This document shows positions 57,173 to 64,000 of a DNA stretch of 64,000 nucleotides, piece by piece (position 1 is the stretch's first letter; every line of letters starts with the position of its first letter). The notes beneath the pieces were generated by a model. It worked only from the letters and a program-made list of their open reading frames with translations, did no database searches and was not told the origin of the DNA. Made by a program: the position numbers and the translations under genes. Source of the DNA: Sandaracinus amylolyticus (GTDB lineage: Bacteria; Myxococcota_A; Polyangia; Polyangiales; Sandaracinaceae); assembly GCF_000737325.1 (NCBI RefSeq), contig NZ_CP011125.1:744001-808000 (forward strand), in the 5' to 3' direction.

Positions 57173-60100
57173 GTGCTTGACCGCGCTCCGCGCGGCGACC
57201 GACGATGCGAGCGTCGTGACGCCCAGCGTTCCTTCTTCTCCGAGGCTCCCCGCTTGAGGCGCGAAGAAGCGCGCCCGGGCACGGTGCTGGACGATCGGTT
57301 CGTGCTCGAGCAGCTCGCGGGCGCGGGCGGCATGGGCGAGGTCCATCGCGCGCGTGATCGGCGCACCGGTGAGCGCGTCGCGCTGAAGCTGCTCTACTGG
57401 AGCGGCGAAGATCACGAGCGTCGGTTCCTCCGCGAAGGCCATCTCCTCTCGCGGCTCGAGCATCCCGGCATCGTCCGCTACGTCGCGCACGCCACCGCGC
57501 CGACTGCGTATCTCGCGATGGAGTGGCTCGAGGGTGAAGACCTCGGGCGTCGCCTCGCGCGCGCGCCGCTCACGCTGCGTGAGTCGCTCGAGCTCGGCCG
57601 TCGCGTCGCCGAGGCGCTCGATGCCGCGCACCAGAGGGGCGTCGTCCATCGCGACGTGAAGCCGAGCAACGTGTTCCTCGTCGGCGGCGAGGTCGCGCGC
57701 GTGAAGGTGCTCGACTTCGGCATCGCACGTCAGCTCCACGCGGCCACGCGCGCGGTCACGATGACCGGCCAGGTCGTCGGCACGATCGGCTACATGGCGC
57801 CGGAGCAAGCGGGCGAGGGGCGCGACATCGACGCGAGCGCCGACGTGTTCTCGCTCGGGTGCGTGCTCTTCGAGTGCCTCACCGGCCGCGCGCCGTTCGC
57901 GGGCGATCGTCTGATGGAGGTGCTCGCGAAGATCCTGCTCGCCGATCCGCCGCGCATCAGCGACGTGCGCGAGGACGTGCCGCTCGCGCTCGACACGCTC
58001 GTGCACCGCATGATGCAGAAGGAGCCTCGCGATCGCCCCGCGATGCTCGAGATCGCCGCGGCGCTCGACTCCATCGCGTCCGATCCGGAGCTCGGCGACG
58101 AGCTGCGCCCGAGGCTGGTGCGCGGCGCCGACGACGAAGGTCCTGCGGTGAGCGACGACGAGCAGCGGCTCATGTCGGTGGTGCTCGCGGACGAGGATCT
58201 GCGCGCGCGCGCGACGCGACCGACCGTGCTCGCCGATCCCGATCAGGGCGGCACGCGCGAGCTCGCGGCGGCGGCCGATACGCACGGCGGACGCCTCGAC
58301 ATCCTCGCGAACGGCTGCCCGATCGTCGTGCTCGCGGGCAACGGCGTCGCGATCGATCTCGCCGCGCGCGCCGCGCGATGTGCGCTCGCGATGCGACGGA
58401 TCCTGCCGCGCGCGCGCATCGCGATCGCGATGGGCCGCGGGGACGCGTCCGCCGCGGCGAAGCTCGGCGACGTGGTCACGCGCGCCGAGGCATTGCTCGA
58501 GCTCGCGCCCGGTGATGCGCGCGCGATCCGCGTCGATCAGACGACCGCGGGGCTGCTCGACACGCGCTTCGAGCTCGGCGGTGACGCCGACGGTCTCGAG
58601 CTCGTCGCGGAGCGCGTACGCGCCGAGCCTGCGCGCAATCTCCTCGGGAAGCCTGCGCCGTTCGAAGGCCGCGAGCGCGAGATGGCGATGCTCGACGCGG
58701 CGATCGACGAGTGCTTCGGCGAGCCCCTCGCGAGCGCGATCCTCGTCACCGCGCCGGCGGGCGCCGGGAAGTCGCGCCTCGCGCACGAGCTGCTGCGCGC
58801 GATCGCGTCGCGCGGCGAGAACGTCTCGGTGTGGATGGCGCGGGGCGAGCCCATCGCGGCGGGCTCGTCGTTCGGGATGCTGGGGCAGATCGTGCGGCAC
58901 GTCGCGGGGCTCGTGGACGGAGAGCGGCCCGAGGTGTGGCGGCACAAGCTCGTCGCGCGCGTCTCGCGTCACGTGCCGGCGAGCGAGTCGCAGCGCGTCG
59001 CGGAGTTCCTCGGAGAGATGGTCGGCGCGCGCTTCCCCGACGAAGGAAGGCCCGCGCTCCGTGCGGCGCGTGACGACGGTGCGCTCCTCGGCGAGCAGAT
59101 GCTTCGCGCGTGGGAGACGTTCGTCGCCGCGGAGTGCGCGGTGCAGCCCGTCGTCGTCGTGCTCGAGGATCTGCACTGGGGCGATCTGCCGACGGTGCGC
59201 TTCGTCGACGCGACGCTGCGCACGCTGCGCGACCGCCCGTTCCTCGCGCTCGCGCTCGCGCGGCCCGAGATCGCGACGATCTTCCCCGACCTCTGGAGCG
59301 AGCGGCGCATGCAGCACGTGCGTCTCTCCGATCTGACCCCGCGCGCGGCGCGCAAGCTGGTGCGCGAGGTGCTCGGCGATCGCGCCGACGACGCGACGAC
59401 GGCGGCGCTGATCGAGCGCGCGGGCGGCAACGCGTTCTATCTCGAGGAGCTGATCCGCGCGGTCGCCGAAGGGCGCGGCGACGAGCTGCCCGACACCGTG
59501 CTCGCGATGGCGCAGGCGCGCCTCGAGCGCCTCTCGCAAGGCGAGCGTCGCATCCTCCGCGCGGCGAGCGTGTTCGGTCAGGTGTTCTGGGTCGGCGGTG
59601 TCGCGGCGCTGCTCTCGGAGGAGCGACGCGAGGAGCTCGAGGCGACGCTCGACGATCTCGCGCAGCGCGAGCTCGTGACGCGGCATCCGGGATCGCGATT
59701 CCGCGACGAGCGCGAGCTCTCGTTCCGGCACGTGCTGGTGCGCGACGCGGCGTACGGGATGCTGACGCCGCGCGACGCGAAGCTCGCGCATCGGCTCGCG
59801 GGCGCGTGGCTCGAGGCTGCGGGCGAGCGCGATGCGATCGTGCTCGCGCAGCACCTCGAGCGCGGAGGCGAGCCGCAGGGCGCGGTCGTCTGGTACCTGT
59901 GGGCCGCGGAGCAGGCGCTCGAGGGCGACGATCTCGCGTCGGTGATCGCGCGCGCAGAGCGCGGCGTCGAGTGCGGCGCGAGCGGCGCGATGCTCGGTGA
60001 GCTGAGGCTCCTGCAGGCCGAAGCGCTGGGGTGGGGCGCGAAGAGCGAGGACCACTCGCGGCTCGCGGAAGAGGCGCTCTCGCTGTCCCCGCGAGGCAGC

Positions 60101-61141
60101 GGACCGCGCGCGCGTGCGGCAGCGGAGCTCGCGGTCGCGGGATGTCGTCTCGGCGATCACGCGAAGCTCGAGCTCGCCGCGAAGAGCTTGCTCGAGGAGC
60201 TCCCGCGCACGCGCGGGACGACGAGCGCGACGCACGCGCTCGCGGTCGCGCGCACCGTGATCGAGATGCTCGTCGCGGGCCGTGGTGATCTCGCCGAGCC
60301 GATGCTGCACGCGATGGACGGAGCCGACGCCGCGCACGAAGAGGATCGTGCGCTGGTGATCGCGGTGCGCTCGTGGCTCCACGCGGTGAGCGCGTTGTTC
60401 ACCGGAGATCCCGAGCCCTACGTGCGCGAGGGCGAGGGGATCGTGGCGGCGCTCGAGGAATGCGGTCAGCTGCGTTACGCGGTGATCGCGGGTGTCCATC
60501 TCGCGATCGCGCTCGCTGCGATCGGCTGGAGCGATCGCGCGGTGGAGCAGGCACGTCGCATGAGCGATCGGGCGCGCGCGATGGGGCTCCTCGCGTACGC
60601 CGAGCGCGCGCGTGCGCAGCTCGTGTTGCCGCTGGCGCGGCGAGGAGAGGTCGCCGAGGCGGAGTCGATCGCGCGGGCGTGCCTCGCACAGGCGAGGGTC
60701 TCGGGCGACCCGGTGACCGAGGCGCGGGCGCGCGCGAGCGGTGCGGCGATCCTGCTGATGCGCGGTGACGTCGAGGGTGCGGCGCGCGAGGCGGAGAGCG
60801 TGGTCGCGGGGGAGCGGTTCCCGCCGGGGATCCGCGCCGAGGCGTGCGTGACGCTGGCGCGTGCGCGGCTGGCGGGGGGGGATGCGGAGGGTGCGCTCGG
60901 GGTCGTCGAGCGAGGGCTGGCGCTCGCGGGGGCGGGGTCGGTCGCGGGCGACGTCGCGCTGCGGTTGGCGCGCGCGGACGCGCTCGGCGCGGCGGGTCGG
61001 CGCGACGAAGCGCAGCGGGTGATCGCGGAGGCAGCGGCGCGGGTGCGCTCGCGGGCGAGCGCGATGAGGGACGAGCGGGTGCGGGAGTCGTTCCTCGGGA
61101 TCGCGGAGCACGCGGAGGTGGTCGGGCGGCTGGCGCGGTGA
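57173..61141 (+). CDS. Ser/Thr kinase fused to degenerate nucleotide cyclase, AAA ATPase and TPR-like repeats
   Basis: 1322 residues from GTG 57173; TTG 57254 is a possible start with GAGG upstream. Kinase domain about 40-300: AGAGGMGEVH, VALKLL, HRDVKPSN, DFG. From about 330 to 480 is a stretch resembling a class III nucleotide cyclase (LDILANGCPIVVLAG, RARIAIAMGRGDAS), but the metal-binding Asp pair is not convincing. The ATPase follows (TAPAGAGKSRL Walker A, about 525; VVVVLEDLHWGD Walker B). Residues 850-1322 are helical repeats. This is the kinase-cyclase-ATPase order seen in TOMM-associated and PknK-like regulators. Divergent from the cytochrome gene. Confidence 0.85.
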   Translation: MLDRAPRGDRRCERRDAQRSFFSEAPRLRREEARPGTVLDDRFVLEQLAGAGGMGEVHRARDRRTGERVALKLLYWSGEDHERRFLREGHLLSRLEHPGIVRYVAHATAPTAYLAMEWLEGEDLGRRLARAPLTLRESLELGRRVAEALDAAHQRGVVHRDVKPSNVFLVGGEVARVKVLDFGIARQLHAATRAVTMTGQVVGTIGYMAPEQAGEGRDIDASADVFSLGCVLFECLTGRAPFAGDRLMEVLAKILLADPPRISDVREDVPLALDTLVHRMMQKEPRDRPAMLEIAAALDSIASDPELGDELRPRLVRGADDEGPAVSDDEQRLMSVVLADEDLRARATRPTVLADPDQGGTRELAAAADTHGGRLDILANGCPIVVLAGNGVAIDLAARAARCALAMRRILPRARIAIAMGRGDASAAAKLGDVVTRAEALLELAPGDARAIRVDQTTAGLLDTRFELGGDADGLELVAERVRAEPARNLLGKPAPFEGREREMAMLDAAIDECFGEPLASAILVTAPAGAGKSRLAHELLRAIASRGENVSVWMARGEPIAAGSSFGMLGQIVRHVAGLVDGERPEVWRHKLVARVSRHVPASESQRVAEFLGEMVGARFPDEGRPALRAARDDGALLGEQMLRAWETFVAAECAVQPVVVVLEDLHWGDLPTVRFVDATLRTLRDRPFLALALARPEIATIFPDLWSERRMQHVRLSDLTPRAARKLVREVLGDRADDATTAALIERAGGNAFYLEELIRAVAEGRGDELPDTVLAMAQARLERLSQGERRILRAASVFGQVFWVGGVAALLSEERREELEATLDDLAQRELVTRHPGSRFRDERELSFRHVLVRDAAYGMLTPRDAKLAHRLAGAWLEAAGERDAIVLAQHLERGGEPQGAVVWYLWAAEQALEGDDLASVIARAERGVECGASGAMLGELRLLQAEALGWGAKSEDHSRLAEEALSLSPRGSGPRARAAAELAVAGCRLGDHAKLELAAKSLLEELPRTRGTTSATHALAVARTVIEMLVAGRGDLAEPMLHAMDGADAAHEEDRALVIAVRSWLHAVSALFTGDPEPYVREGEGIVAALEECGQLRYAVIAGVHLAIALAAIGWSDRAVEQARRMSDRARAMGLLAYAERARAQLVLPLARRGEVAEAESIARACLAQARVSGDPVTEARARASGAAILLMRGDVEGAAREAESVVAGERFPPGIRAEACVTLARARLAGGDAEGALGVVERGLALAGAGSVAGDVALRLARADALGAAGRRDEAQRVIAEAAARVRSRASAMRDERVRESFLGIAEHAEVVGRLAR

Positions 61142-61184
61142 GGGGTGTCCTGGAGCGGGGGTGTCCTCGGTTTGGGCTAAGAAA

Positions 61185-61273
61185 CTCAACCACGGTCGGT
61201 TTTTGGGGCAGCGTGCCTGCACCAATCCCGTCCCGCGAAAACCCACCACGACGAAAGCTCAACCACGGACGGC
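61185..61273 (+). repeat. Core-repeat cluster H: two copies, plus orientation
   Basis: CTCAACCACGGTCGG at 61185-61199 (exact, after GAAA) and CTCAACCACGGACGG at 61259-61273 (one mismatch, after AAAG), 74 bp apart. Both lie in the 198-bp gap between the kinase and FIST genes, which are on the plus strand, and the core has the same orientation as the genes. Confidence 0.88.
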
Positions 61274-61339
61274 TCCTGGTACTCTCCTGCCGGAACTTCC
61301 CAAGCCGGACGGAACCGTCCGCGCCGCCAGGAGCGCCTC

Positions 61340-62509
61340 ATGGCCCGCATCGATCTCACCAGCGCCCGCACGTCCGAGCGAGACCCCGAGCGCGCCGCCG
61401 AGGCGCTCCTCACCTCGCTCGGCTCGGTCACCCCGAAGCTCGTCACGGTCTTCGCCTCGAGCGACCGCGACCACCGCGCCCTCAACGCGGCGCTCCGCGC
61501 GCGCCTGCCTCGCGGCACGCGCATCATCGGCGCGAGCACCGCCGGCGAGATCGATCGCGACGGCATCCACGACGGCACCGTCGTCCTCTCCGCGCTCACC
61601 GGCGACTTCGACGTCGCGCTCGGCCTCGGCGCCGACCTCTCCGCCGACGCGATCGGCGCCGGCGCGCGCGCGATGCAGCGCGCCTGCGACGAGCTCGGCG
61701 TGCGCCCCCAAGAGCTCGACCCCCGCCGCCACGTCGGCCTCGTCATCGACGACGGCTTCCGCTTCAAGAAGGAAGAGCTCCTCCTCGGCGTCCTCGATCG
61801 CAACCCCGCGCTCACGCTCGTCGGCGGCGGCGCCAACTGCGCCGAGTCCGATCCCGCGAAGCAGTCTGCGGTGCTCCACGTCGACGGCGAGGTCGTCACC
61901 GACGCCGCCGTGTTCGCGCTGTTCCGCACCAGCGCGCCGTGGGCCGCGCTGCGCTCGCACTGGTATCGCCCGACCGGCGAGACGCTCCGCATCACCAAGA
62001 TCGACGAGACCTGCACGCGCGCGCTCGAGATCGACGGCAAGCCCGCCGCGAAGCGCTACGCCGAGCTCCTCGGCGTGACCGTCGACGATCTCGAGTTCGG
62101 CAAGCCCGGCGGCTTCGCGCGGCGTCCCACCGCGCTCAAGGTCGGCCGCGAGCACTTCATCCGCGCCCCGTGGAAGCCGCTCGACGACGGCTCGATCCTC
62201 TTCGCGAACCTCATCGACGAGGGCGTCGAGCTCGAGCTCATGCAGCTCGACGATCTCGCCGCGTCCACGCAGCGCTTCTTCGAAGAAGAGCTCCCGCGTC
62301 GCGTCGGCGGCGATCCCACCGCCGCGCTCCTCTTCCACTGCACCGCGCGCGACTGGTACGCGAAGGGCAAGGGCGAGCACGCCGCGCTCTCGAAGGCGTT
62401 CACGAAGGCCCCGCCCTCCGCGGGCCTCAACGTGTTCTTCGAGATCTACTCGGGGTTCCAGATCAACACGACGCTCACCGCGCTCGCGTTCGGGAAGAAC
62501 GATGACTGA
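61340..62509 (+). CDS. FIST domain sensor protein
   Basis: 389 residues from ATG 61340 with AGGAG seven bases upstream. The FIST N domain covers about 30-230 (LVTVFASSDRDH, IIGASTAGEI, GLVIDDGF, LVGGGANCAESD) and the FIST C domain follows (IDETCTRALEIDGKPAAKRY to the end, with GFQINTTLTALAFG). FIST proteins are predicted small-ligand sensors that pair with histidine kinases or cyclases. Here the stop overlaps the start of a histidine kinase gene by eight bases, so it is almost certainly that kinase's input partner. No membrane segment; the ligand is unknown. Confidence 0.92.
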   Translation: MARIDLTSARTSERDPERAAEALLTSLGSVTPKLVTVFASSDRDHRALNAALRARLPRGTRIIGASTAGEIDRDGIHDGTVVLSALTGDFDVALGLGADLSADAIGAGARAMQRACDELGVRPQELDPRRHVGLVIDDGFRFKKEELLLGVLDRNPALTLVGGGANCAESDPAKQSAVLHVDGEVVTDAAVFALFRTSAPWAALRSHWYRPTGETLRITKIDETCTRALEIDGKPAAKRYAELLGVTVDDLEFGKPGGFARRPTALKVGREHFIRAPWKPLDDGSILFANLIDEGVELELMQLDDLAASTQRFFEEELPRRVGGDPTAALLFHCTARDWYAKGKGEHAALSKAFTKAPPSAGLNVFFEIYSGFQINTTLTALAFGKNDD

Positions 62510-64000
62510 GAGCGCACGCCGCGTGCTGATCGTCGCCACGCCCGACGTGGCGTCGCTCGTCACCTCCGAGCTCGCGCGCGCCGAGCTCCACGTCACCACC
62601 GACACGGTCTCCACCGCCGACGCGTTGATCGCCGCGCTCGCCGATCCGCCCGACGCGATCGTCGTCTCGCTCGCGACGCTCGACGCGCCCGCCGCGCGCC
62701 ACGCGTGGAGCTCGCGCGGCCTGTCGATCCCGATGATCGCGCTCGCTCCCGCGCACGACGATCGCGAGATGCGCGACGCGATGATCCGCGGCGGCGCGCT
62801 CGACTACGTGAGCCTCGATCAGCTCGCGCGCCTCGGGCCCGCGCTGCTCCGCGAGCTCTCGCGCGCCGCGGGCCGAGCGAAGGACTGGCCCGCGCCCGAG
62901 GCCACCTCGGCCTCGCTGGTCCAGGCGATCGTCGACAACATGCCGTTCGTCCTCTTCGTGAAGGACGCGGACGAGCTGCGCCTGCGCGTCGTCAACCAGC
63001 TCATGGTCGACTTCATGGGCATCCCGCGCGAGCAGCTGCTCGGGAAGCTCGACCACGAGTACCTCCCGCCCGAGCAGGCCGACGCGTTCGCCGCCGACGA
63101 TCGCGCGGTGCTCGCGAGCGATCAGGTGACGATCAAGGACGAGGTCGCGCGCGCCAACGGCGTCGACCTGTGGTGGCGCACCCGCAAGGTGCCGATCACC
63201 GATCGCGATGGTCGTCGCTACGTGATGGGCGTGACCGAGGAGGTGACCCAGCGTCGCCAGGCCGAGGAAGCGCTGCGCGAAGCGAACCGTCGCCTCGAAG
63301 CGAGCCTCGAGGAGCTCAAGAAGTCGCGCGCGGTCTCGGCCCGCACCCTCGCGAGCTATCAGCAGCGCGCGCTGCAGATGGAGATCATCCGCCAGCAGAA
63401 CGAAGATCTCGATCGCCTCGCGCAGGACCTCGCGAAAGCGAAGCGCATCGAGGAAGAGCGCGCCCGCGAGATCGAGTCCGCCGCGCGCCTCAAGAGCGAA
63501 TTCCTCGCGAATTTCTCGCACGAGATTCGCACCCCGCTGAACGGCATCCTCGGCTACTGCGATCTCCTGATGCGCGAAGAGGGCTCGCGCCTCACGCCGC
63601 ACGGACGACGCGACCTCAACGTCGTCAAAGCGAACGCGAAGGCGCTGCTCGGCCTGATCAACGACATCCTCGATCTCTCGAAGATCGAGTCCGGCCACGT
63701 CGACGTCGTGCGCGAGCAGGTCGAGCTGCGCCCGCTCGTCGACGAATGCATCGCGACGGTGCGCGAGTACGCGCAAGGCAAGCAGGTCGAGATCTACGCA
63801 ACCATCCCGCCCGAGCTCGACACGATCGACACCGACGGGCTCAAGCTCCGTCAGATCCTCCTCAACCTGCTCTCGAACGCGGCGAAGTTCACGGAGGCGG
63901 GCGAGGTCGTCGTCGACGTGAAGCGCGAGGCGGACACCCTCGTGCTCTCGGTGGAGGACACCGGCGCGGGCATCCCGCCCGATCAGCTGCCGTTCGTGTT
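62502..64000 (+). CDS. Hybrid-type sensor histidine kinase, 3' end outside window
   Basis: Starts at ATG 62502 within the FIST gene's end; about 499 residues are visible and the frame continues off the window. N-terminal receiver-like domain (about 1-120: RRVLIVATPDVASLVTSEL, ending GGALDYVSLDQL) in which the phosphoacceptor position reads VVSLATLD, so it looks like a pseudo-receiver. A PAS domain follows (about 135-245: SLVQAIVDNMPFVLFVKDAD), then a coiled coil (about 250-330), HisKA with FSHEIRTPLNGILGY (His near 340) and the ATPase N box LLNLLSNAAKF. A response-regulator domain may lie downstream. Cytoplasmic; input is probably from the FIST protein. Confidence 0.93.
   Translation, partial: MTESARRVLIVATPDVASLVTSELARAELHVTTDTVSTADALIAALADPPDAIVVSLATLDAPAARHAWSSRGLSIPMIALAPAHDDREMRDAMIRGGALDYVSLDQLARLGPALLRELSRAAGRAKDWPAPEATSASLVQAIVDNMPFVLFVKDADELRLRVVNQLMVDFMGIPREQLLGKLDHEYLPPEQADAFAADDRAVLASDQVTIKDEVARANGVDLWWRTRKVPITDRDGRRYVMGVTEEVTQRRQAEEALREANRRLEASLEELKKSRAVSARTLASYQQRALQMEIIRQQNEDLDRLAQDLAKAKRIEEERAREIESAARLKSEFLANFSHEIRTPLNGILGYCDLLMREEGSRLTPHGRRDLNVVKANAKALLGLINDILDLSKIESGHVDVVREQVELRPLVDECIATVREYAQGKQVEIYATIPPELDTIDTDGLKLRQILLNLLSNAAKFTEAGEVVVDVKREADTLVLSVEDTGAGIPPDQLPFV

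Noticed and set aside
56363-61249. A 1628-codon minus-strand frame over the kinase-cyclase gene
   Set aside because: It is Arg/Ala/His-rich shadow sequence with no domain and lies opposite a gene with intact kinase and ATPase motifs.

Overview
The window is very GC-rich DNA with dense coding on both strands, frequent GTG starts, many start/stop overlaps, several Ser/Thr protein kinases fused to ATPase and repeat domains, and many secreted lipoproteins with Asp/Ala/Gly-rich linkers and Cys-rich repeats. This fits a large-genome myxobacterium (Myxococcota, Polyangiales; a Sandaracinus-like organism is my best guess). I see no rRNA, tRNA, CRISPR array, phage or plasmid module.

Layout. 1-13.8 kb: the 5' part of a radical SAM AmrS-type gene (minus), a MerR regulator coupled to an aldo-keto reductase, a LuxR-type HTH protein, an enhancer-binding-protein-like regulator coupled to a kinase-ATPase, a carotenoid oxygenase, a DUF1517 membrane protein convergent with a DUF3105 lipoprotein, and a divergent LysR/quinone oxidoreductase pair. 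14-23.8 kb: pyruvate phosphate dikinase, a YheU-like protein, envelope proteins, an alpha-toroid protein and a metallophosphoesterase. 23.8-28.8 kb: a TetR regulator with a mirrored double operator, a sphingosine-1-phosphate-lyase-like enzyme and a creatininase-family hydrolase in one operon, convergent with a photoactive yellow protein (PYP) that lies behind a three-domain fasciclin lipoprotein. 29-43 kb: a penicillin-acylase-type hydrolase, Cys-rich lipoproteins, an L-2-hydroxyglutarate-oxidase-like flavoenzyme, a thioesterase, an aminoglycoside-phosphotransferase-like protein, a broken S9 peptidase, a kinase, an epimerase/dehydrogenase and an Old Yellow Enzyme homologue. 43.5-64 kb: a trypsin-like protease, a REP-associated-type (RAYT-like) transposase, tryptophan 2,3-dioxygenase, an MFS exporter, an RNB ribonuclease coupled to a threonine-dehydratase-like enzyme, an acyltransferase, a membrane cytochrome c/heme-b pair, a kinase-cyclase-ATPase fusion, and a FIST sensor coupled to a histidine kinase that runs off the end.

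The most unusual signal is not a gene. A 15-bp core, CTCAACCACGGTCGG, occurs 19 times exactly and 7 more times with one mismatch, in eight clusters, all between genes. Within a cluster all copies share one orientation. Two clusters are tandem arrays with different unit lengths (56 and 69 bp) and unrelated spacers, and some units fold into a perfect hairpin. One copy lies 22 bp after the RAYT-like transposase, which suggests a REP-like element family, though the role is unproven. The second highlight is the PYP gene, which keeps the chromophore cysteine and most of the pocket.

How the genes work together: regulators are typically coupled to what they control or signal with (MerR/AKR, LysR/oxidoreductase, TetR/lyase/amidohydrolase, EBP/kinase, FIST/histidine kinase). 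Convergent gene ends carry a core-repeat cluster, a strong hairpin (often spanning a stop codon), or abut with no gap at all.
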